This document shows, piece after piece, positions 8,322 through 16,956 of a stretch of 57,328 nt of DNA (its first letter is position 1; each line of letters starts with the position of its first letter). Origin of the DNA: Flavobacteriales bacterium UBA1937 (GTDB taxonomy: Bacteria; Bacteroidota; Bacteroidia; Flavobacteriales; Weeksellaceae). The notes under the pieces are model-generated. The model searched no databases and was not told the DNA's origin. It saw only the letters and a program-made list of their open reading frames with translations. Both the position numbers and the translations under genes were made by a program. The DNA lies in assembly GCA_002337005.1 (NCBI GenBank), contig DDFD01000076.1, forward strand, positions 1 through 57,328. The letters run 5' to 3'.

Positions 8322-9797
8322 ATGCATTCTAAAAATACTTGTAAATTTTTAAGCTTTAGATATTCAAAAGTACTTTTCAGACTTATTTTAACTATTTTTT
8401 TTGGGTTTCCTCTATGGAATAAAGCACAAGATATTAATGTAAAAAATATTGATAATCAGTATAACATCACAATTAATAAGATAAAGAGAGCTGAGATTTC
8501 ATATGATGAAGCCATTCTTGTTAATAGAAAGTTAATTCAAGAGTCTAAAAAAATAGGGTATCTGTATGGAGAGTTAAGGTCTTCTGTAGAGCTAGGAAGA
8601 TATCTAAACAATGTCAATAAGCATAATGAAAGCATAGAAGTTTTAAACTATTCTTCTAAGCTTAATAAACAGCTTGGAGATTCATATTTTAATGCGAAGA
8701 TATATACAGAATATGCAAAAAATTATACTAGCTTAGGTCTCTATCAAAAATCTTTAAATTGTTTTAATAAGGCATTACTTATTATAAATCGTAATAAAAT
8801 AGAAGTAAAAGATCCATATTTTGTAAATTACGTTTATTCTTGTAAAGCATCTGTCTTTCAAAACTTAAAACAAAATGATTCTCTTTATTCTAATATAAGA
8901 AAGGCTAATAAAATTATTAAACTTCCCATTGTATCTGCTAGGATAGCAAGATTTCAATTGTTATACAAAAATAATCCTGATTCTTGTAAACATTATTTGA
9001 GGGAGGCAGATCAATTGATAGAGACTAAAGTTTTTAATAACAATGATCAAGCTATTGTACTGAGAATTTATGGTTTACTGAATTACACTACTAAGAATTA
9101 TAAAGAGGCGGTTGATTATTATAAAAAATCTATTGAACATTCTGAAAAATCTAATGTAAAAGAGGAGGTTCTAGAAACGGCAAAACAATTATTTGCTACG
9201 TATGTTGCAATGGGAGATGAAAAAAGTCAATTATTCTTGTTAAATAAGTACAGAAAGTTGAGCGAAGGGATAGAATATCAAAAAAGAAAAGATGTGATAA
9301 CCCTAATGCAAAAAGATATACTTGTAGAGAAACAGAACGAAAGAAAAATGTTCCGAAGAATGCTTGTTAGCATATCAATAATAGTTTTGTTGATAGGAAT
9401 AGTTTGGTATTCTTTATATCAAAATTTCAGAAAAAGAATTAAAAATAAAAGCCTGCTTTTAAGTAAAAATAAAGATGAAATAAAACACTTAGAAAATAAA
9501 CTTAATAAAAATGTGGAAGAACTTTATAATATGGCTAAAAGTAGAAATCCAAATTTTTACACCCAATTTGTAGAATTGTATCCAGATTTTCCACAAAAGT
9601 TATTAAAGATTAATTCTAATTTACAAAACAGTGAATTACAACTTTTGGCTTTCATTTATATGAATTTTGAAACCAAAGAAATAGCAGATATTTTGTATAA
9701 ATCTCCTAAAACAATACAAAACAGAAAACATCTCATAAGAAAAAAACTCAATATTTCTTCTACAGAAGACCTTTCTGTGTGGCTAAAGTCTATTTGA
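8322..9797 (+). CDS. Membrane TPR sensor with C-terminal LuxR-type HTH
   Basis: I chose the ATG at 8322 over the GTG at 8286 because the hydrophobic signal segment (VLFRLILTIFFGFPLWNKAQ) then sits near the N-terminus. 491 residues: TPR-like repeats (YAKNYTSLGLYQKSLNCFNKAL and NYTTKNYKEAVDYYKKSIEH are clear units), a membrane helix near 345-365 (MLVSISIIVLLIGIVWY), a short coiled segment, then the HTH (ELQLLAFIYMNFETKEIADI, SPKTIQNRKHLIRKKLNI). It is a paralogue of the 6470 gene on the opposite strand. The motif ESKKIGYLYGELRSS matches the QSKEINYEKGQLDAL segment there. Confidence 0.88.
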   Translation: MHSKNTCKFLSFRYSKVLFRLILTIFFGFPLWNKAQDINVKNIDNQYNITINKIKRAEISYDEAILVNRKLIQESKKIGYLYGELRSSVELGRYLNNVNKHNESIEVLNYSSKLNKQLGDSYFNAKIYTEYAKNYTSLGLYQKSLNCFNKALLIINRNKIEVKDPYFVNYVYSCKASVFQNLKQNDSLYSNIRKANKIIKLPIVSARIARFQLLYKNNPDSCKHYLREADQLIETKVFNNNDQAIVLRIYGLLNYTTKNYKEAVDYYKKSIEHSEKSNVKEEVLETAKQLFATYVAMGDEKSQLFLLNKYRKLSEGIEYQKRKDVITLMQKDILVEKQNERKMFRRMLVSISIIVLLIGIVWYSLYQNFRKRIKNKSLLLSKNKDEIKHLENKLNKNVEELYNMAKSRNPNFYTQFVELYPDFPQKLLKINSNLQNSELQLLAFIYMNFETKEIADILYKSPKTIQNRKHLIRKKLNISSTEDLSVWLKSI

Positions 9798-10403
9798 AGT
9801 CACAATTTTTTTAAGAATAATAATTTACATTGTTTTTTATAAGTTGCTGATTTTTAGCTTTGTTTTTACGTAGGGTAGATGATGGGTATCATTTTTTTTG
9901 CCTTAGGAATATGGTTTGTATTCCTTTGCAAAAATTTTAGAAACACAAATGATACAAAACACCAATGAAATATTTAGAACAAACCAGATCTGTAGGTTAC
10001 GGATTTTAGTTTGTTCTTTTTTTATGGAATCATAATAAGTCTGATTTTCATAAAAATATTGAACCTCAATCAATTTTGGCTTTCAAAAAGGTTTGTTTAC
10101 ATAGCAACTTTACCAAACCATTACTTAAATTTAATTGTTATTTAGTTATAATTTTTAACCTTCAGCATCTATTCAATGTGTTTTTTAGAGTGGAGTTTTT
10201 GATAATGTCTTTAAATTCTTTGCTGAAGGTTTTTTATAACAAATTGATGACTCTTAATTTCTGTATTTTTTTCGTGAATGTTCTTTTTTGAGGTTTTATT
10301 TTCGTGTTATTCATGTATCGTTGTTCAGTTTTTTATTGAAATATTAGTTAGATATATTTTTATTAAATCACATAAAAGCGAGTTAATAAGTAATCATATA
10401 AAG
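9798..10403. other. Roughly 600-bp gap without a convincing gene
   Basis: AT-rich. It contains a possible short transcription unit (about 9935-10023) and an inverted repeat with arms AACCTTCAGC (10157-10166) and GCTGAAGGTT (10222-10231) followed by T residues. Open frames here lack protein-like composition. Confidence 0.5.
9935..10023 (+). ncRNA. Candidate short RNA or tiny ORF with its own terminator
   Basis: A promoter-like pair (TTG 9898-9900, 20 nt, TTCCTTTG 9921-9928, one mismatch to TAnnTTTG) precedes a stretch that ends in a terminator: AGAACAAAC (9976-9984) pairs with GTTTGTTCT (10009-10017) and is followed by seven T. A 29-codon ORF could start at the ATG near 9949 but runs through the hairpin. 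Speculative. Confidence 0.3.
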
Positions 10404-11006
10404 ATGATAAACCGTGCAAAAAAATTATTGATGCAAAATACTTTCCCATTAATTGGAAGGTTATTCTGCATTATATTGTTTTTTGTTTGTGGATTGTCAT
10501 TTGGTCAGATTACTGTAAGTGATTCTACGGTTATATATGATGATTCTCACTCAATTAATTTGGTAATTGAGAATAAATCTGAACCAACCAAAATATATCT
10601 TACAAAAGGGGCTGCAATTATAGATTTTTCTACTTCTAGTAACTACACAATTGTTTATAAAAACGATAAAGAGGTTAGACAAAATACGGTTAAAACAACT
10701 AAGAAAGTTGCAGAAATAGTTAGAGTAAAGAAACCTTTTTATCATAAAACAAAGATTGTTGAAAAACATTTCTTAAAAGATTCTCATGAGAAGGATTTTT
10801 ATAATGGACAATTATCTGCTTTAAATATAGGCATACTAGTAAATAATCATCAATTAGATTACAAATTTGGTTTTATTGATGCATTTTCTTTTACGCAAGA
10901 TGCATTTTCTTTCGGAAGTATAAAAGCTAATATATACAATCATTCATTAAAGGATTTTTCATATGCCGAATTCCATTATACTCGGCCTCCTCCTTTTAAT
11001 ATTTAA
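10404..11006 (+). CDS. Exported protein of unknown function
   Basis: The ATG at 10404 gives 200 residues that begin with a basic region and a hydrophobic signal segment (LIGRLFCIILFFVCGLSFGQ). Upstream in-frame codons only add an odd hydrophobic leader. The mature part has ENKSEPTKIYLTKGA, a lysine-rich middle (KTTKKVAEIVRVKKPFYHKT) and a Phe-rich tail (DAFSFTQDAFSFGSIKAN) ending in HYTRPPPFNI. I do not recognise a family. It is 142 bp before the large surface protein, in the same direction, and could be coexpressed with it. Confidence 0.65.
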   Translation: MINRAKKLLMQNTFPLIGRLFCIILFFVCGLSFGQITVSDSTVIYDDSHSINLVIENKSEPTKIYLTKGAAIIDFSTSSNYTIVYKNDKEVRQNTVKTTKKVAEIVRVKKPFYHKTKIVEKHFLKDSHEKDFYNGQLSALNIGILVNNHQLDYKFGFIDAFSFTQDAFSFGSIKANIYNHSLKDFSYAEFHYTRPPPFNI

Positions 11007-11148
11007 CCTTCTTTTTCTAATTTTCTTATGATATGATTTTTATTCATCATGTCATAACATATAGGTGTATTCTCTTCAAAAAAGGTCAAAATTTTTTGAA
11101 GGGTGGTTTTATGCACTTTTAATTCAAAACAATTTATTTAAAACACAA

Positions 11149-14100
11149 ATGAAAAAAAATATAAAAAAAATAAAAATTTTACGACATAGAATAAGATTAC
11201 TTTTTTTAGCAATTATCAGTATATTATTATTTAATGTTGTAAATGCTCAGACTTTTGTTGCGAAACCAGCCACTTTTGTTTCGGCAGATAAAATAGCAGA
11301 GGTTGGTATGATGAACTATCTGCTAGATGGTGAAGGTAAAACAGGAAACGTAGTAGATGGAAAAGGGCCTGGTGATTTCTATTGGCTTAGGAAGGATAAT
11401 CCTGTTACTTTCTATATTAATATGAATTCTTCATCTAAAATAAGTGCCATGAAATTTTATCTTCCTTGGGGATGGAATGAAGGTGCTAAAAATATTATGA
11501 TAAGATTTTATAATAGTTCTACTTTGTTGGGAACAGAGAACTTAGTGCTCCCATATCAATATGCAAGCCCTTATTATTTAAAAGCTTTAACAAAAGCTTA
11601 TCTTAATGTCACAAAAGTTCAGTTTGTGGTTGTAGATGATTGGCTGGGAAGCACTGTTTCGCCCAACCCAAGAACTTCTCTTCAAGAAATAGTTTTTGGT
11701 GATCTGGTTTGTAATGCAGGTACTACAGCACCACCTGTTAAAGATATTACTAATATATGCCCTTCTGCATCAGTAAATCTTAATGACGCTCATACAGGTA
11801 CTATACCTTCTGGTACATCATTAGTATGGTACACCAATAACACGCATACAGGAACTGCACTTACAGGAACACAAGTTACTCAGGTAACAAGTAACGGAAC
11901 TTACTATGCATTTTATTATGACAGTGTAAATAAATGTTACAGTCCATCATCAATTGCGGTAAACGTTATTGTTAATAATATTGATTTTGATGGTGATGGA
12001 GTGCCGGATATTTGTGATTTGGATAATGATAATGATGGTATCCTAGATATTAATGAAAAGTATTGTGATGCTTCTACAGCACCTAATGGAGTAAATGGTT
12101 TCCCATTTTCAAACTCCCCAGCTACTCCTCCTCTTTTTACAAAACAGCTGTTGTTTTTTGATCTGAATGGGGTTACGTTTAATTCTTCATCTGGAACGAT
12201 TACAAAATCTATAGTTTATAACGGAGTTACTTATACGGCTACGATTTCAGATTTTGCATCTACAGATCCTACATTTCAGTTATTTGGTAATGATATTGTT
12301 ACATATTCTAGTTCAGGTCATTATGTGCACAAATACTACAATGTTGCAAACATAAAAGAGGTACTTTATTCTAATCTGGTTAAATCAACAACCAGCTTCA
12401 ATGTCTCTATTAAGGCATTAAAGTCTGGTGTAGAGTATCCTGTAGATTTAGTTTTTTTTGACGCTGAAGGTACGGATGCTGTTGGTGGAGAAAACATAAC
12501 GGTTAATTTAATTTCAGGTAAAGATTTTAATTTGTTAGAAAAAACAGGTACCGCTACCATGACTTCTAGTATAATTTCTGCAACTAATAATCAAGTACAG
12601 TATTTAAATACGGAATTTGGAAATGTTAACGGATTATTCTATACATCTGGTTATAGTCCTAAGATTAATGCTTCTATAAAGACTACAGGTTCAGGAAAAC
12701 AAGGATTTGGATTTGCGGTTAGAGTATATTGTGATACAGATAATGATGGGATTCCTAATTATCTAGATTTAGATAGTGATGGAGATGGTTGTGTGGACGC
12801 TATAGAAGGAGATGGTAATTTTAAAAGTTCACAGTTAACATCTGCTTCTGGTACATTAAGTTCTCAATCCCCAAATCAGAACTTTGGAACTGTAGTAGAT
12901 ATTAATGGTATCCCAACTTTAGTGGGAGCAGCTGGACAAGCAATAGGAGAATCTCAAGACGCAAACAAGAATGACTGTATTGATTCTGACTCAGACGGTT
13001 ATCCTGATTGGCAAGACCTAGACGATGATAATGACGGAATATTAGATACTATTGAAAACTGTATAGACAATACTATACTTACATTAGATAGAAATAATAT
13101 TTCGGGTACATCTACTTTTTCTATTGTTGGCGGAGATAATGATGTAACACCCGTTACTGCTGGTTATCCTTATTGGGTAGGACAAGGTAGTCAAGACGAA
13201 TCTATACAATATACCTTTACAAATCCAGTATACGCAATTCAAATTCCTCAGGTGATTAATATTAACGGAAATACTACAACAGATAGTGAGCTTTTAGAAA
13301 TTTATATAAATGGAACACTTTATCCTATAACTGCTTCTATGGTGACAGGGCTTAGCACTAATTCATTTATTTCTTCAGGAGGATCTATTGGCAGTACAAC
13401 AATGTTAGCAGTTACAAATTTCACTGCAATAAATATAGATTATCCTGCGGGAATCAAAAATATAAGAATAAGAAATAATCCTGGTACAGCAGGCGGAAAT
13501 GGTTGGGAAATGAAAGGTTTAAAAATACTATCAAGAAGTGCTTGTAATACAGACGTTGATGGCGATGGTATTTTAAATTCCCTTGACTTAGATAGCGATA
13601 ATGATGGTTGTCCAGATGCAATAGAAGGAGGAGCTAATTTTACTACTTCGGATTTAGTAAGCTCTGATATGCAAGGAGGAAACAGTGGCGCAACCAGTGG
13701 TACTTACAACCAGCCAGTCATTCAAAATCTTGGCAACACTGTTGGTAATACAGCTACAACTATGGGTGTACCTACTATTGCAGGAACAGGACAAGCAATT
13801 GGTGATTCTCAGAACTCATCAATTAACAACCAATGTAGTTTTCCTTGTTATATACCAGCACAAACAACAGGTGTTACTCTTGATACTAATCACGGTATTA
13901 CAGCTCTAGGAAGAGCAGGAGTAGATAATGGTAACTGGCCAATGGTAAGAAAAGGCTCTTGGACAGCATTAGAGGCTAAAACCAAAGGATTTGTAGTAAA
14001 TAGAATACCAACAACTGCTGCCGTAAATACCATTGCCAATCCTGTGGAAGGAATGATGGTGTATGATGAAGAGGCAGATTGTTTAAAAATCTATACCACT

Positions 14101-14157
14101 ACAGATGGTACTAACTTCAGTTGGAAATGTTTTAACACTCCAGCTTGCCCTAATTAA
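11149..14157 (+). CDS. Large exported protein with Ig-like domain and thrombospondin type 3 calcium repeats
   Basis: The ATG at 11149 puts the signal peptide (LLFLAIISILLFNVVNAQ) near the N-terminus; a GTG at 11065 would add a poor leader. 1002 residues: an N-terminal beta-rich domain, an Ig-like segment (ICPSASVNLNDA to SIAVNVIV), then clusters of Asp-rich repeats of the DxDxDGxxDxxD type (DFDGDGVPDICDLDNDNDG, DTDNDGIPNYLDLDSDGDG, DSDSDGYPDWQDLDDDNDG, DVDGDGILNSLDLDSDNDG), which bind calcium in this family. A block of about 90 residues around DAIEG...GQAIG is duplicated. The C-terminus (GMMVYDEEADCLKIYTTTDG) resembles the next protein. There is no evident type IX secretion CTD. A role in adhesion or surface structure is likely but inferred. 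Confidence 0.88.
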   Translation: MKKNIKKIKILRHRIRLLFLAIISILLFNVVNAQTFVAKPATFVSADKIAEVGMMNYLLDGEGKTGNVVDGKGPGDFYWLRKDNPVTFYINMNSSSKISAMKFYLPWGWNEGAKNIMIRFYNSSTLLGTENLVLPYQYASPYYLKALTKAYLNVTKVQFVVVDDWLGSTVSPNPRTSLQEIVFGDLVCNAGTTAPPVKDITNICPSASVNLNDAHTGTIPSGTSLVWYTNNTHTGTALTGTQVTQVTSNGTYYAFYYDSVNKCYSPSSIAVNVIVNNIDFDGDGVPDICDLDNDNDGILDINEKYCDASTAPNGVNGFPFSNSPATPPLFTKQLLFFDLNGVTFNSSSGTITKSIVYNGVTYTATISDFASTDPTFQLFGNDIVTYSSSGHYVHKYYNVANIKEVLYSNLVKSTTSFNVSIKALKSGVEYPVDLVFFDAEGTDAVGGENITVNLISGKDFNLLEKTGTATMTSSIISATNNQVQYLNTEFGNVNGLFYTSGYSPKINASIKTTGSGKQGFGFAVRVYCDTDNDGIPNYLDLDSDGDGCVDAIEGDGNFKSSQLTSASGTLSSQSPNQNFGTVVDINGIPTLVGAAGQAIGESQDANKNDCIDSDSDGYPDWQDLDDDNDGILDTIENCIDNTILTLDRNNISGTSTFSIVGGDNDVTPVTAGYPYWVGQGSQDESIQYTFTNPVYAIQIPQVININGNTTTDSELLEIYINGTLYPITASMVTGLSTNSFISSGGSIGSTTMLAVTNFTAINIDYPAGIKNIRIRNNPGTAGGNGWEMKGLKILSRSACNTDVDGDGILNSLDLDSDNDGCPDAIEGGANFTTSDLVSSDMQGGNSGATSGTYNQPVIQNLGNTVGNTATTMGVPTIAGTGQAIGDSQNSSINNQCSFPCYIPAQTTGVTLDTNHGITALGRAGVDNGNWPMVRKGSWTALEAKTKGFVVNRIPTTAAVNTIANPVEGMMVYDEEADCLKIYTTTDGTNFSWKCFNTPACPN

Positions 14158-14175
14158 ATTAAAAATTTTTGAAAA

Positions 14176-14688
14176 ATGAAAAAAATATTTATTATTATAT
14201 TGTTGTCCATCACAGAATTTGTGTTTTCACAAGTAGCAATAGGAAAATCTACAGTAACTAATTCGTCAGTGTCACTAGAATTTGGTGCAGAGAATAGAGG
14301 ATTATTATTACCTTGGGTATCTTCAGAAGGAGATGTGTCAAATGCAGTAGATGGCACTATGATTTATGATACTACGGATAAAAAAATAAAATATCTAAAA
14401 GCAGGGTCTTGGTTTTCTCTAAGCAATACAGGAACTGTAGATACTACTTTGCAAGACTCATTAATAGAAAAACCTAGTGCTAAGGTAGCCATAGGTAAAG
14501 ATGGAACAACAGATAATACCTCAGGTATTTTAGTATTGACGGATAAAGATAAAGCGATGATCCTTCCTAAAGTTGCCAGTCCACATCTTAATATTATCAA
14601 TCCAAGTGCAGGTATGATAGTTTATGATACGGTAAAGCATCAATTAGCGATATTTAATGGAGATAAATGGTCTTTTTGGAAGCCTTAA
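14176..14688 (+). CDS. Small exported protein with two GMxVYDT-type modules
   Basis: 170 residues with a clear signal peptide (IFIIILLSITEFVFS). Two similar modules follow, each with a hydrophobic patch (RGLLLPWV, KAMILPKV) and a VYD strand (DGTMIYDTTDKKIKYL, AGMIVYDTVKHQLAIFNG). The same module type forms the C-terminus of the large protein 18 bp upstream, so the two are almost certainly cotranscribed and may interact on the cell surface. Such proteins are common in flavobacteria, but I know of no established function. Confidence 0.82.
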   Translation: MKKIFIIILLSITEFVFSQVAIGKSTVTNSSVSLEFGAENRGLLLPWVSSEGDVSNAVDGTMIYDTTDKKIKYLKAGSWFSLSNTGTVDTTLQDSLIEKPSAKVAIGKDGTTDNTSGILVLTDKDKAMILPKVASPHLNIINPSAGMIVYDTVKHQLAIFNGDKWSFWKP

Positions 14689-14697
14689 TTTTTTTAA

Positions 14698-14735
14698 AGA
14701 TTGCAGAGAGATTTAGTCTCTGCAATCTGTTTTTT
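14698..14735 (+). terminator. Rho-independent terminator of the surface-protein operon
   Basis: AGATTGCAGAGA (14698-14709) pairs perfectly with TCTCTGCAATCT (14717-14728) across a 7-nt loop, followed by GTTTTTT. Confidence 0.9.
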
Positions 14736-14797
14736 ATTGAAAAACTACGATTTAAAATGATGTTTTTTAATTAATTTTAATTCTGATTTTCAGTAAA

Positions 14798-15145
14798 TTA
14801 ATTCATTGCATAGTTAGCAACCACTTGGCTTAAGATAAAGTCAACAAAATTTTGCTCAGCATTTTTTCTATTGATGAGTTTGTTTTTATATTCATAAGAA
14901 TTTAGCACTTTTGCTAATTTTTTGTAAGTAAGGAATGCGTCTCCCTTTAATTTTACTCTACCATTATCTTCTTTGGTTTTTATGATTTCATCGTTTAAAG
15001 TTCTGACTTTGAATATAATAAAGCTTGCAGATTGATTTTTAGAAAGCCTCTCTACTATATTAACTTTAAAAAAATCAAATATAATGTTGTTAAAAACAAC
15101 GTTAGAACCAATTTCTTGTGTATTGAGTTCAAGTTTGTAATTCAT
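14798..15145 (-). CDS. Small cytoplasmic protein of unknown function
   Basis: 115 residues without signal peptide or membrane helix. The composition is mixed and protein-like (FFKVNIVERLSKNQSASFII, TKEDNGRVKLKGDAFLTYKK, AEQNFVDFILSQVVANYAMN). I do not recognise a domain. It stands alone, convergent with the surface-protein operon, and has its own -7-like element upstream. Confidence 0.6.
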   Translation of the reverse strand: MNYKLELNTQEIGSNVVFNNIIFDFFKVNIVERLSKNQSASFIIFKVRTLNDEIIKTKEDNGRVKLKGDAFLTYKKLAKVLNSYEYKNKLINRKNAEQNFVDFILSQVVANYAMN

Positions 15146-15465
15146 AAATTCTATTTTTTCATTAAAGATGAAATTTTCGACAAAAATAATAATTCTATTT
15201 TCATTATTGAAAAAAATAATTGATTTTTATTAAATTAGTTGCAATTGCTGCTTGTGGCATTATGAGAGATTCTTTTTGTGAAAAAATCAACAGATGTTTT
15301 GAATTTGTAACTAAAAAAAAGTAAAAATAGATAAAAAATTTAATGTCTGAAAAATTATATAAAAATTTTGAAAAAGAAGGTATAATCTATAAATGAATTA
15401 CTCAATTTTTTTGAAAATTTTATTCTGTTATCTAATACAGACATTTTATTTGGGTTTAATCATTT
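15146..15465. other. 320-bp AT-rich gap
   Basis: It contains the promoter-like element at 15181-15188 and a widely spaced inverted repeat AATGTCTG/CAGACATT (15342-15349 and 15438-15445). Nothing else supportable. Confidence 0.4.
15181..15188 (-). promoter_or_regulatory. Candidate -7 element for the 115-residue protein gene
   Basis: On the minus strand TATTTTTG fits TAnnTTTG and lies 35 bp upstream of the ATG at 15145. It is identical to the element upstream of the gene at 7888. No clear -33 TTG. Confidence 0.4.
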
Positions 15466-16794
15466 TTACACCATCCATGCTTCAAAACAACTTCCATTTT
15501 CAGTTTTTCTGTACGTAAGGTAACCTTGGTGAGCTTCCATTATGCTTTTGGCAAGAGTAAGTCCTATTCCAGAGCCATTAGGTCGGGTAGTAAAGAACGG
15601 AAGAAAAATTTTGTCCGCTATTTTTTCGTCAATTCCAGCACCATTATCTTCTACTTTAATCAGAATTCTATTGTTGAGTTCTAGAATTTCGATATAGATT
15701 TTCTTTTGTTCTAAACGATTTTCTAAAGCCAAAATTGCATTGGTGATGAGGTTTACCAAAACTCTTTCTATCATTCTTTCATCAGCATTAATGTAGAAAT
15801 CTTTCAATTGCAGAGAAACTTCTATGTTTTTATTTTTGAATTCAGTTTCAAAGATTTTTAAAACATTTTCTATCCCTTTTTTTAGGTTAAAACGATTTTT
15901 TTTAGGTTTCGGAAGTTCTGCTACCTGTCTATAACTATCAATAAAGTGAAGTAATTGCTGAGATTTAGAATTAATAATTTTCAAACTTTCCTTCATCTCA
16001 TTTTGGTCTTCTTGGTTTATTTCTTCTTGTTCTGTAATGTATTCTAAATTATGAACCAAGCTGTTAATAGGTGTCAAAGTATTGAGCAATTCGTGAGAAA
16101 TCACTTTCATTAGATTATTCCACGCTTGTTTTTCTTTTTTGTCAATAATTTTTTGGATAGATTCAAGAGAAATTACACAAAAATCATTTTGCGGAGCAGT
16201 AATTCTAGACGTTCTAATAGAATAAGATTGTTTGCTGCTTTCTTGAATGGAAACATCAATAAAATCCTGAGAATCCTGATATTCTGTTTTCTCTATTAAT
16301 TGATAAAATTCCGGAATTTTTTCTTCATAAAAACTCCATTCATTATATTTTGGCACTTTTAGAATATTCATAAAACTGGGATTGCAATAGAAGATATGCC
16401 ACATATTTTCGGGAGCATTTTTTTGAAGAATAATCAGTCCAATTTCTAGTTTATTCAGAATAGTATCATACAGATTTTTGTAAGAATAGAGCTTATATTG
16501 CTCTTCTTTACTTTGGTAATATAATTTTACGGTCGTATTTTTAAGATCATCAAATTGCTCTTCTTTAGGGAAAAGAGAGAAATCTTTTTGTAAAATAGAA
16601 GTAATTATCTTTTCGGTTTCTTTTATTTTCGTAGTAATTAAGAAATAGCTATAAGACATTAAAATTAAGCACAATAAAGAAAATAATAAAGTGGTGAAAA
16701 ATTTATTTTCTCCCCAAAAATGATAAGCAATGACTCCAGAAATAATGCCTAGAACACTAAACAGTAACCATTGTAGAAAATAATATTTTTTCAT
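15466..16794 (-). CDS. Membrane sensor histidine kinase (NtrB/NtrY type)
   Basis: 442 residues: two N-terminal membrane helices with almost no loop between them, a PAS-like region (about 105-215), a HisKA domain with phospho-acceptor His234 (VISHELLNTLTPINS) and an ATPase domain with N box (NLITNAILAL), G1 (VEDNGAGID), F box (FFTTRPNGSG) and G2 (GSGIGLTLAKS). All catalytic motifs are intact. With little periplasmic sequence it probably senses a membrane or cytoplasmic signal. It is downstream of the sigma-54 activator gene in the same direction and is its likely partner. The 150-bp gap between them is filled with short tandem repeats. Confidence 0.92.
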   Translation of the reverse strand: MKKYYFLQWLLFSVLGIISGVIAYHFWGENKFFTTLLFSLLCLILMSYSYFLITTKIKETEKIITSILQKDFSLFPKEEQFDDLKNTTVKLYYQSKEEQYKLYSYKNLYDTILNKLEIGLIILQKNAPENMWHIFYCNPSFMNILKVPKYNEWSFYEEKIPEFYQLIEKTEYQDSQDFIDVSIQESSKQSYSIRTSRITAPQNDFCVISLESIQKIIDKKEKQAWNNLMKVISHELLNTLTPINSLVHNLEYITEQEEINQEDQNEMKESLKIINSKSQQLLHFIDSYRQVAELPKPKKNRFNLKKGIENVLKIFETEFKNKNIEVSLQLKDFYINADERMIERVLVNLITNAILALENRLEQKKIYIEILELNNRILIKVEDNGAGIDEKIADKIFLPFFTTRPNGSGIGLTLAKSIMEAHQGYLTYRKTENGSCFEAWMV

Positions 16795-16806
16795 TGAGTG
16801 AATATT

Positions 16807-16956
16807 GTTTGATAAGTTTTACTTAGTTTGAAAATTGTTTGAATTCGTTTGAGATTGTTTGAAGTGGTTTGAAGTGGTTTGTTTTTTCAATATCTCCGTT
16901 TCCCAACTTTCATCTTTCATCTTCCATCTTCCAACACCCAACTTCTAAATCCCAAA
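16807..16956. repeat. Composite array: 10-bp-period GTTTGA repeats joined to 7-bp-period repeats
   Basis: GTTTGA starts at 16837, 16847, 16857 and 16867 and GTTTG at 16877, exactly 10 bp apart, with further copies at 16826 and 16807. From 16901 a 7-bp period takes over (TCCCAAC, TTTCATC, TTTCATC, TTCCATC, TTCCAAC, ACCCAAC, TTCTAAA, TCCCAAA), reaching the last codons of the regulator gene. The decamers lie next to the kinase start codon. Confidence 0.8.

Noticed and set aside
10076..10291. 71-residue ORF upstream of the exported protein
   Set aside because: Low-complexity Phe/Leu/Asn composition, no plausible start context, and it contains a terminator-like inverted repeat.
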